Shown piece after piece: positions 1 through 6,314 of a stretch of 7,245 bases of DNA. The position numbers were made by a program, and so were the translations under genes. Source of the DNA: Pseudomonadota bacterium. GTDB taxonomy: Bacteria; Desulfobacterota; DSM-4660; Desulfatiglandales; B25-G16. The DNA is taken from the NCBI GenBank assembly GCA_015223015.1, contig JADFWK010000074.1, forward strand, positions 1 through 7,245, read 5' to 3'. The notes below the pieces were generated by a model that saw only the letters and a program-made list of their open reading frames with translations, made no database searches and had not been told where the DNA came from. The first letter of the stretch is position 1. Each line of letters starts with the position of its first letter.

Positions 1-2095
1 AAGGGCCGGATGCGCTCAGGATGCGTTCAAATTCCAGGCTGGTAACAACATTGGGGAAATGATTATATTGATAGGTATCATTAGTAGCAGGGTCGTATGG
101 TTCAGAACCAGTGGCAATAATGATAGATCCCACATCGATATCCAACAACTTATCTGTCATATCATGATTTATGGCCTGGGCCTTACAGGCCTCCACACAT
201 TGAAAACACTCACAACATGCCCCGCAGTCAAGACAGCGACCTGCTTCTCTTTGTGCGGTCTCCTCATCCATTGCAAGGTTAGTCTCTTGAAAGGTTTTTA
301 TCCTTTCGGTAGCATTCAGGGTAGGGATCTGGGTCCTGGGCATCTTCGGTTCACTGGAATCAATAGGTTTGTAGTCCTTTTCCTGAAAATCCTCGCCATC
401 AAATGATGGCATCCACATATCTTGTAGATAGGAAGATATGGAAGCAGCCGCCTTTTTCCCTTGAGCTATTGCCTCAATCACTGTCTTGGGGCCGGTAACC
501 ACATCGCCACCTGCAAAGACTCCCTTCTTTGTCGTCTCCAGCGTATACGGATTAACATTTAACAGGTCATTTTTTGTGAATCCAATCTCATTAAGGTCAG
601 CGGCAAATGATTTATCAACTGTCTGCCCAATAGCAGCTATAATTTGATCCGCCGGAATAAAAAACTCCGAGCCATCTATGGGAACAGGTCTTCGCCTGCC
701 GGAGCTATCAGGCTCCCCGAGCCTATTTTTAAGGCACTCCAGCCCCTTGAGGGTTCCATTATCCCCTATCACCGTTTTCGGTGTTACCAGGGCGTGGATC
801 TGCACACCTTCCTGTAAGGCATCCTCAATCTCTAAAGGGTCCGCGGGCATCTCATTCCGGGTTCGTCTGTAAGCGATATGAACCTCGTCTGCCCCTAACC
901 GGAGTGATACCCTGGCAGCATCAATAGCTGCGTTACCTCCACCAATGATGACAACCTTGCCCCTGGCCTCCCTTATAGTCCCTAAATTTACGCCCCTAAA
1001 CCAGGGGACGCTCTGTTGAAAATTTTCATATCGATTTTCACCATGGATATTCAGTTTCATCCCTTTATGGGCACCAGCGGCGATATAGACCGCACTGTAA
1101 CCTCCCTTGAGGAGGTCATTGATCGTTATATCCTTCCCGATAGGCGTATTTGTCTTTATTTCAACACCCAATCGCTTTATATTCTCAATCTCATTATTTA
1201 AGATTCTTCGAGGGAGGCGATATTCGGGGATCCCGAGTGCAAGCATTCCGCCGGGGACCTTTGAAGCCTCAAAAATGGTAGGCTTAAATCCATCAAGTGC
1301 CAAAAAATATGCTGCTGAGAGGCCACTTGGGCCTGATCCGATAATAGCAACTCGCTCTTCTCGCGCGGTGACTTCTGGAACCGGCAGGGAAAGGATATCC
1401 ACCTGGTCAGCGGCAAACCTTTTTAGCTCCTTAATAGATACAGGCTCATCCACTTCACAGCGGCGGCACTCCTGCTCACAGAATCGTACACATACCCTGC
1501 CGAGGGTCCCCGGAAGGGGCGCATCGCGCATGATTATCTCGATAGCCTCCTTGTATTTGCGTGCCTTAATCATGGCCACATAGCCCTGTACGTTGATATG
1601 GGCCGGACAGGCAGAGATACAGGGGGGCCGGTCTTTCTTATCAATACTATAAGCCAGGGGAACGCTTTGAGGATACATGATGTACGCTGCTTTCCTCATA
1701 GATAAATTTCTGTTGTACTCATCTGGAAGGCTGACCGGGCATACTGTAGCACAATCTCCACAACCAGTGCATTTATCAGGATCTACATAGCGCGAGTGTT
1801 GATGTACTTTGACCTGAAAGTTGCCCTCTTCACCAGTAATGCTCTCTATTCGAGAAAGGGTTAATATCTCGATATTGAGATGCCGGCCGCATTCCACCAG
1901 CTTTGGCCCCATGATACACATGGAGCAATCATTTGTGGGGAATGTCTTATCTAATTGTCCCATTCTGCCACCAATGGAGGCTGATTTCTCAAGCAGATAT
2001 ACATAAAAGCCGGATTCTGCGAGATCAAGGACTGCCTGCATCCCACCTATACCTCCACCCACAACCATCACCGCTCCGATCTTATCTTTTGCCAT
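1..2095 (-). CDS. hdrA: HdrA-like flavoprotein with inserted GltD/NfnB-type NAD(P)H oxidoreductase module (3' end beyond window)
   Basis: Open from an ATG at 2095 through 698 codons to the left edge with no stop, so it is partial. HdrA part: FAD motif GGGIGG (residues 13-18), the HdrA motif TNDCSMC (54-60) and ferredoxin motif CTGCGDCATVCP (109-120). A complete GltD/NfnB-like module follows: CISACP (159-164), GRVCVRFCEQEC (199-210), FAD GSGPSG (253-258), NAD(P) motif GGGNAAIDAAR (385-395), AYRRTRNEMP (408-417), and FAD GVFAGGD (525-531). A Cys-rich stretch (621-637) then leads back into HdrA sequence: SIIIATG (657-663) and SLEFERILSASGP near the edge. HdrA proteins carry FAD and Fe-S clusters and can bifurcate electrons; the inserted module predicts NAD(P)H as partner (inference). 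A purine-rich AGAAGAG lies just before the ATG, 31 nt after the hdrB stop. The gene is cytoplasmic, and the missing C-terminus could hold further clusters or an MvhD-like domain. Family assignment is secure; substrate and electron direction are not. Confidence 0.93.
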   Translation of the reverse strand, partial: MAKDKIGAVMVVGGGIGGMQAVLDLAESGFYVYLLEKSASIGGRMGQLDKTFPTNDCSMCIMGPKLVECGRHLNIEILTLSRIESITGEEGNFQVKVHQHSRYVDPDKCTGCGDCATVCPVSLPDEYNRNLSMRKAAYIMYPQSVPLAYSIDKKDRPPCISACPAHINVQGYVAMIKARKYKEAIEIIMRDAPLPGTLGRVCVRFCEQECRRCEVDEPVSIKELKRFAADQVDILSLPVPEVTAREERVAIIGSGPSGLSAAYFLALDGFKPTIFEASKVPGGMLALGIPEYRLPRRILNNEIENIKRLGVEIKTNTPIGKDITINDLLKGGYSAVYIAAGAHKGMKLNIHGENRYENFQQSVPWFRGVNLGTIREARGKVVIIGGGNAAIDAARVSLRLGADEVHIAYRRTRNEMPADPLEIEDALQEGVQIHALVTPKTVIGDNGTLKGLECLKNRLGEPDSSGRRRPVPIDGSEFFIPADQIIAAIGQTVDKSFAADLNEIGFTKNDLLNVNPYTLETTKKGVFAGGDVVTGPKTVIEAIAQGKKAAASISSYLQDMWMPSFDGEDFQEKDYKPIDSSEPKMPRTQIPTLNATERIKTFQETNLAMDEETAQREAGRCLDCGACCECFQCVEACKAQAINHDMTDKLLDIDVGSIIIATGSEPYDPATNDTYQYNHFPNVVTSLEFERILSASGP

Positions 2096-2126
2096 CTCTT
2101 CTTCTCTCTCATACCTTAAAGATAAT

Positions 2127-2999
2127 CTATATCGATAAATACTTCTCCACAGATGTTATATCTATCTTATTCATGCTTAATCCCAATGTTACACTGTCAA
2201 TACCCAGGCTCAATCCTAAAAGCTGTGGATAGAGGATCGCAGGGAGAAGATGATTTCCGCCCCGCGCCTTATTAAGCATCCCTTGAACTGTATCAAGCTG
2301 GATATGACAGTATGCACAGGCATCGCAGAGGTAGTCAGCCCCTGATTGTTTTGCGTTGGCAAGCTTTTTCGCTGTTAGATCCATGGACAGGTCATCATTT
2401 GATCCAAACAGAGGGGCGCCACAACAATCAAGCCTTGCTTCCCAGTCAATGCTTTCAGCGCCTGTTAGCCCCACCAAGTTATCAAATAGCGTGGGATTAA
2501 CCGGATCATCAAATTGAAGGATCTCCTTCGGTCTGAGGGCATGGCACCCATAGTGGGCAGCAATCTTGAGCTTCGTATACGGTTTGGTGATCTTCTCCTT
2601 GATAACCTCAACACCAACATCATGGTACAGGACAGATAGGAGATGTTTTATCTCAATATCTCCTTCATATGTTAGGCCTTCTTTCTTGAGGATGGCATTG
2701 ATTTCTTTTCTGAGCGCAGGGATTTCCTTCATGAAATGAGCCGCATGTTTGAGCATTCCAAAGCCACACTTGCAAAGGACGAGTATATTAAGACTTTCCC
2801 TTTCAGCAAGGGCCAGATTTCTTGCTGAGGAAAGAACGGCTGCCTTAAAATTAATGTTTCGCAAGGGATATCCGCAACAATTAAATTCCTTTATATTCAC
2901 CAGTTCCACACCCAGCTTTCCTAATACTGACCTTGAAGAGGATTCATACTGGGGCAGCCTGGCAGGAATCGTACAACCTAAGAATAGTGCAAATTTCAT
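2127..2999 (-). CDS. hdrB: HdrB-like subunit (two CCG domains), heterodisulfide reductase family
   Basis: This is the catalytic-type Hdr subunit, 290 aa from the chosen start. In methanogens HdrB splits CoM-S-S-CoB on two noncubane [4Fe-4S] clusters held by CCG motifs; the substrate of bacterial relatives is mostly unknown. Numbering from the chosen start, CCG motif 1 is C9, C41-C42 and C78. The second Cys of its CxxC is Gly (G81), and an extra Cys lies at C76 (sequence CKCGFG). CCG motif 2 is complete: C152, C192-C193, C228-x2-C231, with an additional C225. An in-frame ATG at 3017 would add six residues but has no Shine-Dalgarno sequence. The ATG at 2999 follows GGAAAGG by 5 nt and gives the family-typical MKFALFLGC start. 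The gene sits between the membrane HdrC and HdrA, in the usual C-B-A order. Family assignment is firm; the fate of the first cluster is uncertain. Confidence 0.93.
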   Translation of the reverse strand: MKFALFLGCTIPARLPQYESSSRSVLGKLGVELVNIKEFNCCGYPLRNINFKAAVLSSARNLALAERESLNILVLCKCGFGMLKHAAHFMKEIPALRKEINAILKKEGLTYEGDIEIKHLLSVLYHDVGVEVIKEKITKPYTKLKIAAHYGCHALRPKEILQFDDPVNPTLFDNLVGLTGAESIDWEARLDCCGAPLFGSNDDLSMDLTAKKLANAKQSGADYLCDACAYCHIQLDTVQGMLNKARGGNHLLPAILYPQLLGLSLGIDSVTLGLSMNKIDITSVEKYLSI

Positions 3000-3004
3000 A
3001 ATAG

Positions 3005-3011
3005 CCTTTCC
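3005..3011 (-). promoter_or_regulatory. Ribosome binding site deciding the hdrB start
   Basis: On the minus strand GGAAAGG lies 5 nt before the ATG at 2999, while the alternative ATG at 3017 has only AT-rich sequence before it. This selects the shorter hdrB protein, whose first Cys then falls at residue 9. Confidence 0.7.
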
Positions 3012-3082
3012 GTCCATAAACGATGATTATCGATTAAAGATTGATGCATAATCCCTTTGGGGTGAGCTGATTAGGGCCTTTT

Positions 3083-3108
3083 AACCGTGAACCATGAACG
3101 TTGAACCG
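3083..3108. repeat. Degenerate tandem heptamer repeat (CCGTGAA-type)
   Basis: After a leading AA, the plus strand reads CCGTGAA, CCATGAA, CGTTGAA, CCG: three full 7-nt units, each differing by one or two bases, plus a partial fourth. It begins one base beyond the stop codon of the 583-residue membrane protein. Short arrays of this kind occur between genes in some bacterial genomes; no function can be assigned here. The period of 7 is directly visible, but the array is short. Confidence 0.6.
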
Positions 3109-3109
3109 C

Positions 3110-4861
3110 TCAACATAAGTTGTACACATTCCTTATCGCCAGGTTCTTCAGTTCAAAAAGCACCTCAGTTACCCTGACCCCCTGAGGGCACTGCTCCTGG
3201 CACTGATAACACGTAACACAATCCCATATCATATTTGAGCCAAAGGCCAGGTCCCTGACCCCCAATCCAACGGCATGCATAATCTGATGAGGCAGCATCC
3301 CCAGGATCTCCATGGGATTCTCATAATTGGCCACTACCGGACATACATTGGTACAGGTCTGGCAGGCAAAACACTCCTTAAAGGTGCTTACCTGATCTGA
3401 AAGGCCTAGCATACCTTGAATTTCCCTATCGGGACGGGTCAGAGTTAGATTTTTCACCTGGTTTTTCATCAAATCGCTCTCGGCGGCGATAGCCTCCCTG
3501 GCCAGGTCCAATGGCCTCTTGTAATCACCCTGGCGTATACCTTCCTTCATTAAACCCCGGTAAAAGGAAAGGGGTGAAAGCACAGAAAACTCCTGGTAAT
3601 CCTTCTGAAACAACACCTCTCTCATATTAAACCACAACTCTTCCAGGTTGATACCCGCCGGACAGACATCAGTGCACCTGTGGCAATTGGTGCACAGAGA
3701 TGTTCCAACTAAGATGAGTTTGAGTCCCTTTTCATCGGTTTCCTTTCCAGATACAATCCTCTTTAATGACTGTATCTTTTCAGAGGGGAGTATGTTTATG
3801 TTTTGTATCTGTTCAAAGATTACCCCTACCGAGCACCGAGATGTGCACTGCCCACAGTGGGTACATGCATCAAGTTCAAGGGCCTGTCTTGTTGCTATAT
3901 TTGCAGACTCTGACCCTCTTTTATCCATTACGCTATTTGCAAGGAGACTCAAAGGGCTTGTGATGATGTGAAAAAACTTGGAAAAGGGAAGATATGCAAG
4001 GCCGATGAAACATGCCAGGAAGTGTATATACCAGAGCAAGGTATGTATACCGGTTCTATCTAAGCTCAAAGCAACCCCTCTGGATGCAAAAGCCACTGAG
4101 TAACCTACAAATGCCCACTGGGCTCTGGAATGACAGCCTGCGCAGCTCATCTCATGAACCTCACTGCCCTCCTCAAGAAGCTCGGTGTCAAAAGGCTTCT
4201 TGAGATCAGGGGCAACGGTGCCAAATTCCTTTACCCAGAAGGCCGTAAGTGCCTTAAGCTCCTCCTCTTCTTCAATGTCGGCATAATCCGCGACCATCTG
4301 TTTGTAGACAGAGTACGATCCTATCTTGGTACCTTCCAAGAGGATGCCTGAGGCCATAATAATGGCCAAGAGTATGATGGCATAGATATCCATGGGATTG
4401 GTCTTAAGCCGGGGAGCTTTAAGGATGAATCTCCGGTAGATTGCCATACAGATACCAATGATGACTAATGCCCCGAAGAAGTCCCGTAAAAACAGAAAGG
4501 GATTTAGGGTTGGCAAATAGTCAGTAAATATGGCAGAGGTAATAAATTTGTCCAGGGCATGCATGAAAAGCAGGAGCATAAATGCCCCATATATCAGGAT
4601 GTGGGTTAACCACCTAAAAGAATCTTCGTGTAGCACCTTTCTCTGGAGGATTACATCAAGAAAAAATACCTTGACCAGGGTCAAGACCTTGGAGCTGAAT
4701 ATGGTGGAAATTATCCCTTTCAGTGCTGATGAAACTCTTTTTGCTGTGGGTATTGTCTTTGAGTCAACGCTGGTTTTTAAAAAGAACCAGGTAGCTATCT
4801 TATAGATTAAGCCAATAGCAAAGATCGCCAAAGAGATATACAGACTGATGTAGTAGGCCAT
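3110..4861 (-). CDS. Membrane HdrC-type protein: NarI-like cytochrome b + c-haem motif + four [4Fe-4S] motifs
   Basis: 583 aa. The N-terminal half is NarI/HdrE-like, with hydrophobic helices near residues 4-28, 85-107, 127-147, 158-176 and 270-292. Candidate b-haem ligands are H87, H101, H273, H280 and H298; H280/H298 are 18 apart in the last helix. A c-type haem motif CAGCH (240-244) sits in the long loop between helices 4 and 5. With a cytoplasmic C-terminus that loop would be periplasmic, as haem c attachment requires. The C-terminal half has CxxCxxCxxxC motifs starting at C333, C390, C497 and C548. The last pair is typical HdrC (CFACQTCTNVCP and CVTCYQCQEQCP) and the first pair resembles an extra ferredoxin module. 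Predicted role: electron transfer between menaquinone and cytoplasmic HdrB/HdrA (inference). The start is supported by AAGGA 9 nt upstream. It lies 29 nt after the small cytochrome-like gene. CTNCH (390-394) also matches CxxCH but is part of an Fe-S motif. Confidence 0.92.
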   Translation of the reverse strand: MAYYISLYISLAIFAIGLIYKIATWFFLKTSVDSKTIPTAKRVSSALKGIISTIFSSKVLTLVKVFFLDVILQRKVLHEDSFRWLTHILIYGAFMLLLFMHALDKFITSAIFTDYLPTLNPFLFLRDFFGALVIIGICMAIYRRFILKAPRLKTNPMDIYAIILLAIIMASGILLEGTKIGSYSVYKQMVADYADIEEEEELKALTAFWVKEFGTVAPDLKKPFDTELLEEGSEVHEMSCAGCHSRAQWAFVGYSVAFASRGVALSLDRTGIHTLLWYIHFLACFIGLAYLPFSKFFHIITSPLSLLANSVMDKRGSESANIATRQALELDACTHCGQCTSRCSVGVIFEQIQNINILPSEKIQSLKRIVSGKETDEKGLKLILVGTSLCTNCHRCTDVCPAGINLEELWFNMREVLFQKDYQEFSVLSPLSFYRGLMKEGIRQGDYKRPLDLAREAIAAESDLMKNQVKNLTLTRPDREIQGMLGLSDQVSTFKECFACQTCTNVCPVVANYENPMEILGMLPHQIMHAVGLGVRDLAFGSNMIWDCVTCYQCQEQCPQGVRVTEVLFELKNLAIRNVYNLC

Positions 4862-4890
4862 AGCTTGCTATCCTTTTTAGATTGTAAAGA

Positions 4891-5082
4891 TTAGACATCA
4901 TAACAAATAGCTCTTTTCAAATGTAAAAAAGCGACCCTTCCAACTGGCATTCTAAAATCCGGGGAGTTTAAATCCATTAATATCACTTCTGGATGGGATG
5001 GCTCCTCAGAACCCTCAGAAATGGGAGTCGTAAAAAAAATCGGAAATGCACACAAAATGAAATAATGGACAAATTTCTTCAT
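4891..5082 (-). CDS. Small exported protein, apparent truncated class III (c3/c7-type) cytochrome c
   Basis: 63 aa from the ATG at 5082, preceded by a strong AAAGGAG 4 nt upstream. An in-frame ATG at 5139 would add 19 residues but lacks a comparable site. Residues 1 to about 22 look like a signal peptide (MKKFVHYFILCAF, then a hydrophobic run), so the product would be periplasmic. The mature part, HPEVILMDLNSP then VAFLHLKRAICYDV, resembles the start of multihaem class III cytochromes, where a phrase like V-F-H-x-x-H-A-x-x-Y precedes the first CxxCH. Here a TAA stop follows directly and there is no CxxCH anywhere, so it cannot bind haem c as encoded. It sits 29 nt upstream of the membrane HdrC gene, where a periplasmic cytochrome partner would make sense. 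It could be a decayed gene or an unrelated small secreted protein. The ORF and signal peptide are clear; the cytochrome ancestry is a judgement from a short stretch. Confidence 0.5.
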   Translation of the reverse strand: MKKFVHYFILCAFPIFFTTPISEGSEEPSHPEVILMDLNSPDFRMPVGRVAFLHLKRAICYDV

Positions 5083-5086
5083 GCGA

Positions 5087-5093
5087 CTCCTTT
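5087..5093 (-). promoter_or_regulatory. Ribosome binding site for the 63-aa exported protein
   Basis: AAAGGAG on the minus strand, 4 nt before the ATG at 5082. It makes the signal-peptide ATG the likely start rather than the in-frame ATG at 5139, and it suggests that the short ORF is still translated. Confidence 0.65.
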
Positions 5094-5107
5094 CTATGGG
5101 TAATTCT

Positions 5108-5142
5108 GCTTTGATGCAATTTGCTATTCGGTTTTTCAAAGC
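5108..5142. repeat. Small inverted repeat in the gap after the DUF1638 gene
   Basis: GCTTTGA (5108-5114) and TCAAAGC (5136-5142) are perfect 7-nt inverted copies separated by 21 nt, immediately after the DUF1638 stop codon. A palindromic GCAAtTTGC sits in between. There is no T-run, so it is not a standard terminator. It could be a weak stem in the mRNA or chance. Confidence 0.3.
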
Positions 5143-5799
5143 TCATTTGCTGGATAATCCCTCGGCTTGTTCCAAAAGCAGAGATTTGAAACGATCCAAT
5201 GTGACCGGATAACCTTGTATGGGAATCCCCATCCAATCAGAGTACTCCAGAAATTCCTCCGGCTTTTCAGCCATATACCGGTCAACATATCCGATGCCAT
5301 CAATCACGATCGCACCTCCCGTGTGCCGGGGAAAATTTTCATTTGCAAGACCCTTGTCCCATCCTTTAAAAACATTGTGCCTGAATTTGATCCAGCCGGG
5401 CGTCATCCACCAGACCTTCTCACCACCGGCGACCTCCTGAGCAATCTGCTCACGTTCCGCTTCACTGGCGATCATGTCCATGCAGTGCGTGGCCTCAATT
5501 CTCGCCACACTCGGGCCTTGCTCTTCAATGATCTTTCGCATGGTGCGAGTGGGCTCATCGGCGTTAACATAACAGAACTTACCTCCATACACCACGAGGA
5601 CCTTGTCCGCCTTTTCCTTGGCCTTGTTGATCCGCTCAATGAGTTGACGTTCCAGTTCACGAACATTCTCGTGGAGTCCGGGCGTTGTGAAAAACAGATG
5701 ATTGGTATCCAGAAAACCTTCCTTCTTTAAATGGTTCAGTTCCATACTCAAAGTGCCGCACGAAACCACCGCAATATCGGAAAAGGACATCTGATTCAT
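5143..5799 (-). CDS. DUF1638 domain protein
   Basis: 218 aa, matching the DUF1638 family along its whole length: N-terminal VVSCGTLSMEL (11-21), a central VLVVYGGKFCYVNA (67-80), THCMDM (104-109) and MTPGW (132-136). No biochemical function is established for the family as far as I know; members occur in anaerobic bacteria and methanogens. Three cysteines, C14, C76 and C106 (next to H105), lie in the conserved blocks and could be a metal site (inference). No signal peptide or membrane segment is seen, so it is likely cytoplasmic. The start is well supported by a near-perfect AAGGAGGT 6 nt before the ATG. It lies 24 nt after the flavodoxin remnant and 60 nt before the exported small protein, so it is probably co-transcribed with the Hdr genes. 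Confidence 0.85.
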   Translation of the reverse strand: MNQMSFSDIAVVSCGTLSMELNHLKKEGFLDTNHLFFTTPGLHENVRELERQLIERINKAKEKADKVLVVYGGKFCYVNADEPTRTMRKIIEEQGPSVARIEATHCMDMIASEAEREQIAQEVAGGEKVWWMTPGWIKFRHNVFKGWDKGLANENFPRHTGGAIVIDGIGYVDRYMAEKPEEFLEYSDWMGIPIQGYPVTLDRFKSLLLEQAEGLSSK

Positions 5800-5805
5800 T
5801 TCAAT

Positions 5806-5813
5806 ACCTCCTT
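5806..5813 (-). promoter_or_regulatory. Near-consensus Shine-Dalgarno for the DUF1638 gene
   Basis: AAGGAGGT on the minus strand ends 6 nt before the ATG at 5799, the strongest ribosome binding site in the window. It favours this ATG over a second in-frame ATG three codons later. Confidence 0.7.
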
Positions 5814-5823
5814 CATTTCAAGT

Positions 5824-6288
5824 TTAGGATCTGATGACCTTGTCAGAGATTTCGCTGACAAGGCATTTCAGGTCCTCCATATCATTCTCATCAGGATGTC
5901 CCAAGGCTGCCGGCGCATCGGCAAGCCACTCGGGTGGCTGAGGTTTTGATTTTGCCGTCTCCAAAAACCTGGGATCCACTTCGCCCTGGCAGCTGTAGGT
6001 CCCGATGATCCTTGCATTCGGAGCCGACGCTTTGGCATGATCCATAGCCTTCAGGGCATGGGCAGATCCTGCAGCAGCCCCATGGGTGGCAAACAGGAAC
6101 AGTGATTTCCCTTTGATTCTCGGCAAATACTCCATGAATTTCCCGATTTTGCTCTTCGACATATTTATGAATATACCCACATCACAAAATCGCTCCAACT
6201 GCGCGTTTCGCCACGGTTTTCTGCGCCTCGCTATCCCGCCATGGCGGGACACAATCTGGGTTAAAGTATATTCGTCGGAACGCTTCAT
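5824..6288 (-). pseudogene. Flavodoxin-family remnant with 5' part replaced by repeat sequence
   Basis: 154-codon frame. From about residue 49 it reads as the C-terminal two thirds of a short flavodoxin-family protein: MEYLPRIKGKSLFLFATHGA (52-71, the strand and flavin-side loop), GSAHALKAMDHAK, then GTYSCQGEVDP (96-106) and an acidic tail. The N-terminal beta strand and the FMN phosphate loop (a Ser/Thr-x-Thr-Gly-x-Thr type segment) are missing. Residues 1-48 are instead very basic (HGGIARRRKPWRN) and encoded by palindromic repeat sequence. Neither the ATG at 6288 nor the internal ATG at 6162 has a good ribosome binding site. It therefore looks like a gene cut by a small repeat element and no longer able to bind FMN normally. 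Alternatively, a translated chimera persists. The intact ancestor would have been a small electron carrier suited to this redox cluster (inference). Confidence 0.6.
6144..6192. repeat. 49-bp segment with 8-bp inverted ends at the flavodoxin junction
   Basis: CGATTTTG (6144-6151) and CAAAATCG (6185-6192) are perfect inverted copies flanking an AT-rich core that contains ATATT-TATG-AATAT. The left arm coincides with the point where flavodoxin-like protein sequence begins, so it may be the end of an inserted element. Without a second genomic copy the boundary is tentative. Confidence 0.45.
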
Positions 6289-6313
6289 TGCATTACGCCA
6301 GGGCGGGATAGCG
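6229..6313. repeat. Strong inverted repeat (18-bp arms, 17 matches) between the USP gene and flavodoxin remnant
   Basis: The arms are 6229-6246 (CGCTATCCCGCCATGGCG) and 6296-6313, whose reverse complement is CGCTATCCCGCCCTGGCG. They pair at 17 of 18 positions around a 49-nt loop. The left arm also lies in a perfect 16-bp palindrome, TCCCGCCATGGCGGGA (6234-6249). The right arm starts 2 nt from the USP stop codon. This is typical of small palindromic (REP/MITE-like) intergenic elements. In mRNA it would form a stable hairpin between the two genes; no T-run follows, so it is not a standard terminator. No transposase is present, so any movement would need help in trans. Confidence 0.8.
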
Positions 6314-6314
6314 G

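Larger units (their letters stand above)
3000..3109 (-). other. 110-nt gap between the membrane HdrC gene and hdrB
   Basis: This is the longest intergenic gap inside the cluster; the others are 24-60 nt. It holds the degenerate heptamer repeat next to the upstream stop codon, a small imperfect palindrome CGATgattATCG at 3021-3032, and the hdrB ribosome binding site. I see no stem followed by a T-run, so no intrinsic terminator is apparent and read-through from the upstream gene is likely. Confidence 0.5.

Noticed and set aside
59..2006. Several plus-strand ORFs of 61-158 codons and a minus-strand 72-codon ORF at 1198-1416
   Set aside because: All lie inside the 698-codon HdrA-GltD frame, which translates to conserved motifs throughout; the alternatives look like no protein family.
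3672..3695. CTNCH in the membrane HdrC protein (residues 390-394) as a second c-type haem site
   Set aside because: It is part of CTNCHRCTDVCP, a standard [4Fe-4S] motif in the cytoplasmic domain, where haem c is not attached.
3648..4805. Plus-strand ORFs (for example 3648-3971 and 4530-4805) opposite the membrane HdrC gene
   Set aside because: Antisense shadows of a gene with clear transmembrane and Fe-S motifs; no ribosome binding site or recognisable domain.
5015..5236. 73-codon minus-strand ORF bridging the DUF1638 3' end and the small exported protein
   Set aside because: Out of frame with both supported genes; composition and lack of a start signal suggest chance.
5167..5730. 187-codon plus-strand ORF opposite the DUF1638 gene
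   Set aside because: Long but antisense to a family-matching gene with a near-perfect ribosome binding site; its translation shows no known domain.
6229..6313. The 18-bp inverted repeat as an intrinsic terminator after the USP gene
   Set aside because: The stem is strong but the loop is 49 nt and no T-run follows, so it fits a repeat element better.
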